Assembly (NCBI RefSeq): GCF_032714615.1
Contig: NZ_JAWDKA010000008.1
Span: 54,505-98,721 of the forward strand
DNA length: 44,217 bases
Source of the DNA: Methanorbis furvi
GTDB taxonomy: Archaea; Halobacteriota; Methanomicrobia; Methanomicrobiales; Methanocorpusculaceae
Direction: 5' to 3'
Shown here: positions 1-8,133 of the stretch, in pieces
Layout: the number at the start of each line of letters is the position of its first letter
Numbering within the stretch: the stretch's first letter is position 1
The notes under the pieces: model-generated
Databases searched by the model: none
What the model saw: the letters and a program-made list of their open reading frames with translations, nothing else
What the model was told of the DNA's origin: nothing
Position numbers and translations under genes: made by a program

Positions 1-276
1 AAGAGCAGGGGACGACCGCTGAATCTTGGAAAAGCGATCAACATTGCCATGCAGTACCGCTCGCCCGAGACACCGGTCGGTGTGGTGAAGAATGTGTTCC
101 GGGACGGCGAAGAGGCGTTCTGCGTAACACTTGCATCGCTTGGTGAAAATGATGAACTGGTTGATATGCACTCGATTTTAATCATCGGCGGCGAAGAAAC
201 CAGATTCTGGGAGGATAACGGAGATGTCAAAGGAATTATTACACCCCGCGGTTACCACCGAAAGTACGTATACTGA
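1..276 (+). CDS. cbiH: Cobalt-precorrin-3B C17-methyltransferase, C-terminal end (partial)
   Basis: The reading frame is open from the first base of the window, so this is the C-terminal ~91 residues of a longer protein. The segment contains YRSPETPVGVV, the IIGG turn and the ending TPRGYHRKY, which is the characteristic tail of CbiH/CobJ. That enzyme uses SAM to methylate C17 and contract the ring in anaerobic cobalamin synthesis. It overlaps the next gene, cbiC, by 53 bases in another frame, which implies translational coupling within a cbi operon. The N-terminal SAM-binding part lies outside the window. The family call rests on the tail motif and on the operon partners. Confidence 0.85.
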   Translation, partial: KSRGRPLNLGKAINIAMQYRSPETPVGVVKNVFRDGEEAFCVTLASLGENDELVDMHSILIIGGEETRFWEDNGDVKGIITPRGYHRKYVY

Positions 277-886
277 TATCGGCGCTGATACGCCGGAGGG
301 ATTTTCGATCTCTTCGCGCAGCAGAAGTCTGGCGCGTGAGATGGTTGGCAATGCAACGCCAGAAGACCGTATTCGTCAGAGATGTTCGATTGCTGTCGGC
401 GACTGGGCAATGGCGGATCTTCTGCGGTTCGACAATGATCCAGTCTCCGCAGGTCTTGCGGCGATCAAATCAGGTGCCCCGATCTTCACCGACATCAGAA
501 TGGTTCTGACCGGCATTCAGAAGCGCGGTCACTCATGCAGCGTGGAGTGCGCGCTGGATTACGGCGCTGATATCTCGGAGAGACTTGGCATCACCCGCAG
601 TTCGGCAGGATTCGTTGCTCTGAAAGACCGACTGGCAGGTTCAGTTGTGGTGATTGGAAATGCGCCGAGCGCTCTTCTGACGGTCTGTTCGTTTGTGGAT
701 GAGGGCATATGTCCGGCACTGATTGTGGGAACCCCGGTCGGGTTTGTGAATGCGGCAGAGTCAAAGGAGATTCTCCGCACGAAAAACGTGCCGTCAGTCT
801 CAAACGTTGGCACCCGCGGCGGAACACCGATCGCGGTTGCGTCGCTGAATGAAATTATTACGATGTTTGCAGAACAGCAGAAATGA
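224..886 (+). CDS. cbiC: Cobalt-precorrin-8 methylmutase
   Basis: A 220-residue protein of the CbiC/CobH family, which moves the methyl group from C11 to C12 to make cobyrinate. The family core is visible as RCSIAVGDWAMADLLRF (around 53-70), then the GAPIFTDIRMVLTGI segment, and near the C-terminus IVGTPVGFVNAAESK and NVGTRGGTPIA. The start codon lies inside the end of cbiH, and the stop overlaps the cbiD start (ATGA). In CobH the general acid is a His in an IHATGD-like motif; here the matching stretch reads CSIAVGD, so that His seems to be replaced. This is an eye alignment only. Length is normal for the family. Confidence 0.93.
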   Translation: MSKELLHPAVTTESTYTDIGADTPEGFSISSRSRSLAREMVGNATPEDRIRQRCSIAVGDWAMADLLRFDNDPVSAGLAAIKSGAPIFTDIRMVLTGIQKRGHSCSVECALDYGADISERLGITRSSAGFVALKDRLAGSVVVIGNAPSALLTVCSFVDEGICPALIVGTPVGFVNAAESKEILRTKNVPSVSNVGTRGGTPIAVASLNEIITMFAEQQK

Positions 887-1902
887 TCGATCCGGTAAGT
901 GGTTTTCCCTATCCTGAGGCATGGGTTGCAAAATGTGACGAGCCCGCGGCCCTCAAACTTGCCGAGAGCGGCTTTGGGGTTCTGACGGCGAACGGAACGG
1001 TGCTCCGCCGCGGGTTTACGACCGGAACAACTGCTGCGGCCGCTGCGTTTGCTGCGGTCGCGTCACTTCGTGGAGAGAGTATCACCGAGGCAGAGATTAC
1101 TCTTCCCTGCGGAGTTACAGCAAACGTTCCGACAAAGGGACGCAATGGATGCGGTGAGGCGCGAAAGTTTGCCGGTGATTATCCTGATGATATCACGGCA
1201 GGTATTCTCATTTGTGCCGAGGCAAAGCCTGCTGACGCAACGACGCTCATTGCGGGAGAAGGCATCGGCAGATTCAGCCGCTCAACTCCCCGCTACGCAG
1301 AAGGTGAACCTGCAATCAGCCCTCAGGCGCGTGATGAGATTTTGTCGGCGATCGAGTCAGGATGTCGCGCGGCAGGCATTGCGGCAGCAGAAGTTCTGCT
1401 GACGATTCCTGACGGACGACGTATCGGTGCCCTGACGCTGAATCCAAAAGTCGGCGTGCTTGACGGCATCTCAGTTGTCGGAACGACGGGTTTTGTCGAG
1501 CCATGGGATGATCATCTGACCGAGACGCTTGCCGAGCGGATCTCGGCTGCTGAACGTGTGGTGATTACGACCGGACGGACCGGTCTGCGGTTTTCGCGCC
1601 TGCTGTTTCCAGAGTACGAGGTGGTGCTTGCGGGTTCAAAGATCAGTGAAGCGCTTGCCGCGGCAGAGGGATGCCAAAACGCTGTCATCTGTGGACTGCC
1701 AGGTCTGATTCTCAGATTTTTCGATTCCAAGACTGCGACCTCGCGGGGATTTGCAACTGTTGAGGAGCTGATGGCGTCATCCGCAGGGTCTGTGGCACTT
1801 TCTGCTGAGGTGGCGGATGCGAAAGTACGATATCCGCATCTGCGAATTGTGATTATTGATCGGGCAGGAACAGTCCTGATCGATTCGGAGGAGGAATCAT
1901 GA
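883..1902 (+). CDS. cbiD: Cobalt-precorrin-5B C1-methyltransferase
   Basis: 339 residues. CbiD methylates C1 of the corrin ring in the anaerobic pathway and is the SAM enzyme of the route that is unrelated to the other methyltransferases. The family signature is clear: LRRGFTTGTTAAAAAFAA around 46-63, followed by ITLPCGVTANVP, and GISVVGTTGFVEPW in the middle. The start overlaps cbiC and the stop overlaps cbiE, both as ATGA, so the four cbi genes are probably translated as one coupled unit. Confidence 0.95.
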   Translation: MIDPVSGFPYPEAWVAKCDEPAALKLAESGFGVLTANGTVLRRGFTTGTTAAAAAFAAVASLRGESITEAEITLPCGVTANVPTKGRNGCGEARKFAGDYPDDITAGILICAEAKPADATTLIAGEGIGRFSRSTPRYAEGEPAISPQARDEILSAIESGCRAAGIAAAEVLLTIPDGRRIGALTLNPKVGVLDGISVVGTTGFVEPWDDHLTETLAERISAAERVVITTGRTGLRFSRLLFPEYEVVLAGSKISEALAAAEGCQNAVICGLPGLILRFFDSKTATSRGFATVEELMASSAGSVALSAEVADAKVRYPHLRIVIIDRAGTVLIDSEEES

Positions 1903-2477
1903 TTATTGTCGGAGTAGGGGCAGGAACCGGCATGCTGACCGAAGAGGGGATTGCAAAAATTCGTGCGGCGAAGTTGATCTATGGGTCCGACCGGGCGATT
2001 GAGCTGGCAAAACCGTACACAGCAGCTGACACGGAAGTGATTGAGATAACCGACTACAAGGCTCTCCGCACGCTTCCTGAGGGCGCGGTTATTTTGTCGA
2101 CTGGTGACCCGCTTATGGCAGGACTCGGGTATCTGCCTGGCGAAGTAATCCCGGGAATTTCTTCGATGCAAGTAGCATTTGCACGGTTGAAGGCGTCATG
2201 GACGAATGTCGCGGTAGTGAATGCGCATGGGAAGAGTCATGCGTCAGCGATTTCTCGTGCGGTAGCCGATGCGGCGGCAGGCCATTCGGTGTTTGTGATT
2301 GCAGACCCGGACTTTTCGGTTGCCGAACTTGCCAAGGCGCTCACTGCGGTGTCTGCTGATATGCGGATTGCGGTCTGTGAGGATCTTGGCTATTCGTACG
2401 AGCGCGTCGCTGAAGGGACAGCTGCCCAGCCGCCGGAAGTGCGGAGTAAGCTGTTCTGCGTGGTTATCGGGTACTGA
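1899..2477 (+). CDS. cbiE: Cobalt-precorrin-7 C5-methyltransferase
   Basis: 192 residues with the tetrapyrrole methylase fold. It starts MIIVGVGAGTGMLTEEG, the nucleotide-binding opening of CbiE, and contains STGDPLMAGLG (around 67-77), the SAM-binding GDP loop. It methylates C5 of cobalt-precorrin-7. There is no fused CbiT domain, so the C15 methylation/decarboxylation step must be encoded elsewhere, probably upstream of the window. It is the last gene of the visible operon; a hairpin with a T-run (2521-2544) in the following repeat is a likely terminator. Confidence 0.92.
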   Translation: MIIVGVGAGTGMLTEEGIAKIRAAKLIYGSDRAIELAKPYTAADTEVIEITDYKALRTLPEGAVILSTGDPLMAGLGYLPGEVIPGISSMQVAFARLKASWTNVAVVNAHGKSHASAISRAVADAAAGHSVFVIADPDFSVAELAKALTAVSADMRIAVCEDLGYSYERVAEGTAAQPPEVRSKLFCVVIGY

Positions 2478-2500
2478 TTTTTTTTGGTCTCGTTTGGAAA

Positions 2501-2742
2501 GAAACGCGAATAACGCGAATAAAAAATCGCCAATGGCGATTTTTAAAATTTACAAAAATAATTCATTTTCATCCAGATGGCTCCGGTATGAAACACACAG
2601 ACAATTTATTTTTTGAAAAATTGTCATTGGTGATTTTTTTTATTCGCGCTATTTCGCGAAGCTGCGAAGCAGTGAGCACGACGGAACGACGTGCAAAGCG
2701 GTGAGCCTGCCTTCGGCATGCGATTCGCGCTATTCGCGTTTC
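2501..2742. repeat. Family A intergenic inverted repeat, copy A1
   Basis: Bounded by GAAACGCGAA on the left and its complement TTCGCGTTTC on the right. Just inside each end lie repeated GCGAAT words and a hairpin, AATCGCCAATGGCGATT at the left and a variant near 2616-2642, each next to a T-run on its own strand. It fills the space between the convergent cbiE and alaS genes and so can act as a two-way terminator. A GC-rich stretch with GCCTTCGGC at 2655-2730, also seen in other copies, makes this copy longer than A3. Confidence 0.75.
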
Positions 2743-2804
2743 AAAAATCACGCCGCGTAAAATCCTATTAAAAAAAATCGGAGGAAAAACCTCCACAAAA
2801 AAAT

Positions 2805-5543
2805 TTAGAGCCAGGAAGAAACCAGCTCTTCCGCTTTCGTCAATGCTGCCGGAACTGCTAAAGCGTCCACGCCAGCTCCCTGAGCAAGACTCTCCTTTCC
2901 GCCGCCCTTGCCGCCAAGAACAGCACAGACCTCAGAGACCAGCTTACCGGCATTCACCTTCTCAGGAACACCAGACGACGCCACAACACCAACACCATCA
3001 GCTGTTGTGATCAGAACCGCAACACCGCCGCGGCTCGCAACCGCGCCCGCAACCGTCACCAGCTCCTTTCTTGAAACATCCACCTGCTTCACCACCACCT
3101 CAACACCTGACATCATCACGCCCTCAAGGCGGGAAAGCTCAAGCTCAGCAATCTTCGCACGCAGACGCTCAATCTCCTTACGCTGTTCCTTCCACTCAGA
3201 GAAGAACCGCTCAACCGAACCCGGCAGATTCTCAGTCTGCACCGACAGCGTATCAGCAGACGTTGCAAGCAGCGTCTGGAGATGCTGCATCGCATCAAGC
3301 GCCGCAAACCCTGCCGCAAACTCAATACGCTCAACACCATCCTGAATATGCTCAAGCCGCAGAAGCTTCACCGGCCCGATCTCGCCCGTACTCTGACAGT
3401 GCGTACCCGCACACGCCTGAACCTCAGCGCCCATCTGGACAACCCGCAGCTCCTTTCCTGGCGGCACACCGCCCTGATACAAAGCAAACCCGAACTTCTG
3501 CTCAGCTTTTGTTCGCGGCTCAACCTTAATCATAACCGGCAGATTCTCCATCACCAGCCGATTCGCCACAATCTCGATTTTCTTCAGCTGCTCAGACGTA
3601 ATATGCGTATAATGCCTGATATCCAGACGCGCCGCATCGGTCGAAAGCTGAGATCCTGCCTGATGCACATGAGGACCAAGAACCTCCTTTGCCGCACGCA
3701 GAATAACGTGAGTTCCTGAGTGGTGACGCATCAGCGCCCAGCGCCGCTCCTCGTCAACGACGCCCTTAATACGGTCGCCGCGTTTCAGACCAGGACCGTG
3801 AACCTTGTGCAGAATCACCTCGCCTGACTTCACCACCTCATCAACCCGAACCATCACATCTGTACTGACAAAAGTACCGGTATCAGACGGCTGACCTCCG
3901 CCTTCGGGATAGAACAGCGTGTGATCCAGAATCACATACTCATCAATTGCATCAATGATGGTCGCCTCAAACTCCATATCGCTTGGACGCTCATAGTAGC
4001 TCTTGCGGGTCGGCGGAAGAACCGCGATCCGTTCTGCATATTTCGCGAGCGGAGACTCAGGCTTCTCTCCCTCATTCTCCGAGTGCATCTCTGCAATCCG
4101 GGAGTCGAAGTCGTCAGGAATCTCAAACTCTGCACCAGCTTCGGAGAGAATTTTCTTCATCAGCTCAACCGGAATACCATGCGAATCATACAACGTGATA
4201 AGCTCATCGAGTGGAACCGGCTGGCTCTTTTTCACATAGTTCTGGCCGACGCGCTGAACCGTGCGGGTTCCGCGTTCGATCGTTGCATCGTACTTCTCAA
4301 CCTCGCGGCTGATGATCTCGCGAACGATTGCGGGTTCCTGCTCAAACTGGGCAAGACCGATCTTTTCCATCTGTGCAACAATCAAGTCGCCCAGATCTTC
4401 GTCCACGCCTGCTTCCTGCATCATTCTGATGCTGCGGCGAAGTACGAGCCGTGCGAGGTATCCTTCGCGGACGTTGGACGGAACGATCAGGTCGCCGAGC
4501 ATGTAGGCAAGGCAGCGGGTGTGATCACAGAGAGCATAGATGTTCTCCATGGGAACAATGATCTCCTCGAGTTTTGTGAGAGAGACATTGGCTGCGTCTG
4601 CAACCTTCTGCCGGAGATCGCGGATTTTTTCTCCGCGAATGTCCATGAGTCCGGCAAACTTGGCGTTCATGCCAAGAATTGCGGCAACTTCGGGGTTGTC
4701 GAGCGTGTCCTCCATGCCGGCAGAGTTCAGCAGCCGCGGAATCATTTCCGGGAAGACTGCGTCGTAGGCGGTAGGTGTTCCCTGCGATGCCCAGGCGAAC
4801 CGTTCCAGACCGTATCCGGTATCCACGATTCGAAGCGGCATTTCGTAGTAGTCTTTGCCGTCAATCATGACCTGGGGTTTGCCGGAGTTTTTGCGGGACA
4901 GGTTCATGAAGACAAGTGTTGCGACTTCGAGTCCGCCCATGAGGACTTCGACGCTTGCACCTGCATTTCCTCCGCCGAACCAGGGGTTTTCCTTGAAGGT
5001 GAGGTTGTTTAAGTCGCCGCCGATTGATTCGATGAAGCCGCTGCACAGTTCTACGCAGCGGTCTTTCCAGTAGATGGTATTTTCGTCGGTGTTAAACGCG
5101 TGATGTGCCATCATCTCAAAGCAGGTGAAGTGGCGGCCTGACCGTCCGACGTTGTCGAGGTCGTTTAACCGGATACACGGCTGGGAGATGGTTAAGGGGT
5201 TTGCCGGAGGAGGGCAGACTCCGCTCGTCACGTACGGCTGGAAGTCGGCGATGGATGCGATAGTTAAGTAGATGTCATCACGCCACCGTGCGGCTACTGG
5301 GTATCTGCCGACGCGAGTATGACCGTTTTTTTCGAAGAAGGAGAGGTATGCCTCGCGCATCTCTTCAACGGTGTGCTTTTTGAACAGGGGGTTGCCGATG
5401 AACTGATATGGTTCACAGGGGGCGTCACCACAGATCTCACGTTCCGGGTCCCGTGTCCAGAACGGCATTCCGCATTTTTTACAGATTTTGCGGACAAATC
5501 CTTCCCGCTTGAAATATTCAAGCTGATATTCATTCTCAAGCAT
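2805..5543 (-). CDS. alaS: Alanine--tRNA ligase, archaeal type
   Basis: 912 residues. It charges tRNA-Ala and hydrolyses mischarged Ser/Gly-tRNA-Ala. The archaeal N-terminal extension with Cys pairs (KKCGMPFW... around 18-42) precedes the class II catalytic core. The editing domain carries HSGTH (about 606-610) and CAGTHC (about 711), the zinc-binding set. The C-terminal region holds a coiled-coil part and the GGKGGGKE glycine-rich segment of the C-Ala domain. The start ATG is the first residue of the conserved archaeal N-terminus. The 27 bases before it contain two copies of AACCACTA 19 bases apart. Confidence 0.97.
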   Translation of the reverse strand: MLENEYQLEYFKREGFVRKICKKCGMPFWTRDPEREICGDAPCEPYQFIGNPLFKKHTVEEMREAYLSFFEKNGHTRVGRYPVAARWRDDIYLTIASIADFQPYVTSGVCPPPANPLTISQPCIRLNDLDNVGRSGRHFTCFEMMAHHAFNTDENTIYWKDRCVELCSGFIESIGGDLNNLTFKENPWFGGGNAGASVEVLMGGLEVATLVFMNLSRKNSGKPQVMIDGKDYYEMPLRIVDTGYGLERFAWASQGTPTAYDAVFPEMIPRLLNSAGMEDTLDNPEVAAILGMNAKFAGLMDIRGEKIRDLRQKVADAANVSLTKLEEIIVPMENIYALCDHTRCLAYMLGDLIVPSNVREGYLARLVLRRSIRMMQEAGVDEDLGDLIVAQMEKIGLAQFEQEPAIVREIISREVEKYDATIERGTRTVQRVGQNYVKKSQPVPLDELITLYDSHGIPVELMKKILSEAGAEFEIPDDFDSRIAEMHSENEGEKPESPLAKYAERIAVLPPTRKSYYERPSDMEFEATIIDAIDEYVILDHTLFYPEGGGQPSDTGTFVSTDVMVRVDEVVKSGEVILHKVHGPGLKRGDRIKGVVDEERRWALMRHHSGTHVILRAAKEVLGPHVHQAGSQLSTDAARLDIRHYTHITSEQLKKIEIVANRLVMENLPVMIKVEPRTKAEQKFGFALYQGGVPPGKELRVVQMGAEVQACAGTHCQSTGEIGPVKLLRLEHIQDGVERIEFAAGFAALDAMQHLQTLLATSADTLSVQTENLPGSVERFFSEWKEQRKEIERLRAKIAELELSRLEGVMMSGVEVVVKQVDVSRKELVTVAGAVASRGGVAVLITTADGVGVVASSGVPEKVNAGKLVSEVCAVLGGKGGGKESLAQGAGVDALAVPAALTKAEELVSSWL

Positions 5544-5673
5544 GAAGAACCACTACCGAGTTTGGTAACCACTATAGGTTAGTGTGGAGGTGAGATAATA
5601 ATTCGCTTCGGAAATGTGTTCTGCTTTTAAACCAGAGTTGTTCACGATTCGTCTGTTTTTCGTCTTACGTTCT

Positions 5674-6056
5674 GCTCCGCCCACGGAACACACTGAACGC
5701 ATGCCTTCGGCCTGCTTACTGCTTCGCAGGAACACACGGAAATCTCACAGAAAAAAACATCACGGAGCAGACGTGAACATCACGGAATTTGAAAATAATA
5801 ATGTTGGAAAAGTATTTGATCGAAATTTTGAAAAATCACGATATCTTTTCGCGGTGTTGCATAATATTAAAATAGGACTTACGCGGTGATGAAATAGCAT
5901 AAGGAAAAGGGATTTTCTGTCCTTGGTTACTCCAAGCGAGACCATCTACAGAAAAATTTCAAACAATGAAATTCATCATCGCGTAACTCCTATTAAAAAA
6001 ATTTATTTCCGTGATGTTTTTCCGTGATGTTTTTCCGTGTGTTCCGTGGGCGGAGC
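5674..6056. repeat. Family B palindromic element, copy B1 (with element C inside)
   Basis: Ends are GCTCCGCCCACGG and CCGTGGGCGGAGC. Each arm also carries CACGGA words, and the left arm has CATCACGGAGCAGACGTGAA. The central part (5780-5870) matches that of copy B2 almost base for base. Directly after this shared centre lies element C (5871-5994), which separates it from the right arm. The element occupies the space between the alaS start and the serS stop, ending 18 bases from the serS stop codon. No transposase is encoded. Confidence 0.85.
5871..5994. repeat. Family C element, copy C1, inserted in B1
   Basis: 124 bp bounded by AATAGGACTTACGCG and its imperfect complement CGCGTAACTCCTATT, so it has about 20 bp terminal inverted repeats followed by GATGA/TCATC. 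The middle holds GGTTACTCCAAGCGAGACC. Copy B2, which has the same core as B1, lacks this segment, so C1 is an insertion. It has no coding capacity. By size and structure it is MITE-like. Confidence 0.75.
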
Positions 6057-6073
6057 AAAAAAAGAAAAATAAA

Positions 6074-7351
6074 TCAGAGGTATTCCAAATTCTGCATGTA
6101 CGGACGAAGGACTTTGGGGATCTCGACTCTGCCGTCTTCGGTCTGATAGTTTTCCAGAATGCAGCGAAGGGCACGCGATGTTGCAATAGCGGTTGAGTTC
6201 AGGGTATGCAGATACTGTTTGGACTCAAAGTCATGCGCATCGCGGACACGGATGTTTAAGCGGCATGCCTGGTATGCGGTGCAGTTCGAGCAGGAAACAA
6301 CTTCGCGGTACTCGTTATCGCGCGGCATCCATGCCTCGATGTCGTACTTCTTTGCGGCAACAATACCGATATCTCCGGTACAGATGTTGACGACATGATA
6401 CGGAAGTTCGAGTTTGGTGAACAGTTCTTCGGAGTTTGCGAGAAGTTCTTCCTGCATTTCCCAGGATTTTTCCGGCATGCAGTAGATGAACTGTTCGACT
6501 TTGGTGAACTGGTGGACACGGAAAAGTCCGCGTGAGTCAAGACCGTGCGCTCCGATTTCGCGGCGGAAACACGGAGAGATGCCGACCATTTTTAAGGGCA
6601 GGTCTTTTTCCTCGAAGATCTCGTCCTGATACATGGCTGCCATCGGGTGTTCGGCGGTTGCGATCAGATACTCGTCGTCGCCGTCGATTTTGTACATCAC
6701 TTTTTCAAAGTCTGCGAGATCGGTTACGTCTTCGTAGGATTTGCGGTTGAGCATGTACGGTGGGATAATCGGGGTGTAGCCTTTGGCGATGAGGGTGTCA
6801 AGGGCAAACCGCTGGAGGGCAAGGTCGAGCATGGCGAGGTTGCCTTTGAGGAAGTAGAAGCCTGCGCCAGAGGTTTTGGTGGCGCGTTCAAAGTCAGCCC
6901 AGTTGTTGCGGACGGCAAGCTCTCCATGGTTGACGAGTTCGAACTCGAACTTTTTTGGGGTGCCAACTGTTCGAATCACGACGTTTTCTGTGTCGTCTTT
7001 GCCGTACGGGACTGATTCGTGCAGAATGTTCGGCAGCCGCATCAGGTAGTAGCGAACCTGTTCGGTTGCTTTTTCCATGATGTCGTCGTTGTCTTTGATT
7101 CTCTGCGGCAGTGCTTTTGCTTCGGCAAACAGCGGGGCCGGATCCTCTCCGGACTTTTTGGCTGCGTTGATCTCTTTGGCGATCGTGTTTCTGCGTGCCC
7201 GGAGTTCGTTATTTTTTACGGTGAGTTCGCGGAACAGTTTGTCCTGTTCGAGAACGGTATCGACCCATGCAAGTTTCTCGGTGTCGTGGCGTTTTTCCAA
7301 GTCCGCACGAACAACCTCCGGATGCGCCCGGACAAATTTGATATCCAGCAT
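6074..7351 (-). CDS. serS: Serine--tRNA ligase
   Basis: 425 residues from the ATG chosen here. It charges tRNA-Ser (and tRNA-Sec where present). This is the ordinary bacterial-type SerRS, not the rare methanogen type. It has the N-terminal tRNA-binding coiled coil (about 30-100), motif 2 with GISPCFRREIGAHG, and motif 3 with the final NSTAIATSRALRCILENYQ. The start at MLDIKFVRAHPE is preferred because this is the usual SerRS N-terminus; in-frame ATGs at 7360, 7363 and 7405 would add up to 18 residues that look unlike the family. No clear ribosome binding site precedes any of them. Confidence 0.95.
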   Translation of the reverse strand: MLDIKFVRAHPEVVRADLEKRHDTEKLAWVDTVLEQDKLFRELTVKNNELRARRNTIAKEINAAKKSGEDPAPLFAEAKALPQRIKDNDDIMEKATEQVRYYLMRLPNILHESVPYGKDDTENVVIRTVGTPKKFEFELVNHGELAVRNNWADFERATKTSGAGFYFLKGNLAMLDLALQRFALDTLIAKGYTPIIPPYMLNRKSYEDVTDLADFEKVMYKIDGDDEYLIATAEHPMAAMYQDEIFEEKDLPLKMVGISPCFRREIGAHGLDSRGLFRVHQFTKVEQFIYCMPEKSWEMQEELLANSEELFTKLELPYHVVNICTGDIGIVAAKKYDIEAWMPRDNEYREVVSCSNCTAYQACRLNIRVRDAHDFESKQYLHTLNSTAIATSRALRCILENYQTEDGRVEIPKVLRPYMQNLEYL

Positions 7352-7405
7352 ACTTGGCATCATTATATGCGGTTGAAGATGAAGAGGATTTGTATATTTA
7401 TTCAT

Positions 7406-7610
7406 GAGCCGCCCACGGCAAATCGGAACACACTGAACTCCACGGAAATAAAAATGTCACGGAGCAGACGTGAACAACACGGAATTTGAAAATAGTTATG
7501 TTGCAAAAGTATTTGATCGAAATTTTGAAAAATCACGATATCTTTTCGCGGTGTTGCATAATATTAAATTTTTTTTATTTCCGTGTGTTCTGATTTTCCG
7601 TGGGCGGAGC
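7406..7610. repeat. Family B palindromic element, copy B2
   Basis: Ends are a one-base variant of GCTCCGCCCACGG and an exact CCGTGGGCGGAGC. The left arm has GTCACGGAGCAGACGTGAAC. The ~80-base AT-rich centre (7487-7566) is nearly identical to that of B1. The right arm is shorter and lacks the inner GTTCACGTCTGC part. It lies between the serS start and the stop of the next minus-strand gene, 64 bases away. Confidence 0.82.
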
Positions 7611-7673
7611 AGAAGTTTTCGCGAACAAAGCAACACAAAAAAAGAAAAAAATATTTTCAAAAATTTCTGATCG

Positions 7674-8009
7674 TCACTGTTTCTTGTACTCAGGGTACCG
7701 CATCAGAACCGCGGTATCAATCTGTTTTGGATTTTCCTTCAAGAGATCCTTACCACGCTCGGTAATCGTACAGACATTATCATTTGACTTCGTAATAAGA
7801 CAGGCCTTTTCAAGCTCAATACTTGCCGCAAGAATCGGTTCAAGATAATCGCAGGACCCGTCTTTTGGCTCCTTAATACCAAGATCGTTTGGCAGAACGC
7901 AGAATATATCTCCGGTTTTGTCCGTAAGTGCCGCGATTTTCTTCGGCTTTCCATCAGCGAGCGACTTCAGGAGCGGAAGGTACAGCTCAGATGATTCTGA
8001 TTTCGTCAT
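7674..8009 (-). CDS. Mrr_N-like winged-helix protein
   Basis: 111 residues. The sequence reads as the N-terminal winged-helix domain found in front of Mrr restriction endonucleases: LYLPLLKSLADGKPKKI near the start, an acidic middle, then a helix ending in a TITERGKDLL wing with the typical T-x-x-G-x-x-L pattern (about 82-91). The catalytic Mrr nuclease domain is absent, and no nuclease gene follows. It is therefore more likely a stand-alone DNA-binding regulator than a restriction enzyme. The gene is monocistronic, with a TATA-like box about 29 bases before the ATG. Confidence 0.75.
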   Translation of the reverse strand: MTKSESSELYLPLLKSLADGKPKKIAALTDKTGDIFCVLPNDLGIKEPKDGSCDYLEPILAASIELEKACLITKSNDNVCTITERGKDLLKENPKQIDTAVLMRYPEYKKQ

Positions 8010-8033
8010 ATTCAGAAATGGGGTGCAGTTTCT

Positions 8034-8042
8034 GATAAATAC
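8034..8042 (-). promoter_or_regulatory. TATA box, leaderless promoter of the winged-helix gene
   Basis: Read on the minus strand this is GTATTTATC, centred about 29 bases before the ATG at 8009. Archaeal transcription starts about 25-27 bases after the TATA centre, so the transcript would begin at or next to the start codon. No Shine-Dalgarno sequence is present, in agreement. Confidence 0.45.
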
Positions 8043-8133
8043 TCAGATAGTACTAAAAATAACCGGCTTGCCGGAATCAAAATCTTCAAAAACAGAACAA
8101 TTGAAACAAAAAAATACTGGGGTCGGGGCAGGA

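Noticed and set aside
3921-5012. Long plus-strand frame (363 codons) opposite alaS
   Set aside because: It lies antisense to an unmistakable AlaRS and its product has no domain pattern; a shadow of codon bias.
5674-6056. Repeats of family B as a CRISPR array
   Set aside because: The repeats are single palindromic elements in separate intergenic regions, not a regular array with unique spacers, and no cas gene is present.
7674-8009. Active Mrr restriction enzyme
   Set aside because: Only the winged-helix part is present; the PD-(D/E)XK nuclease domain is missing and not found nearby.
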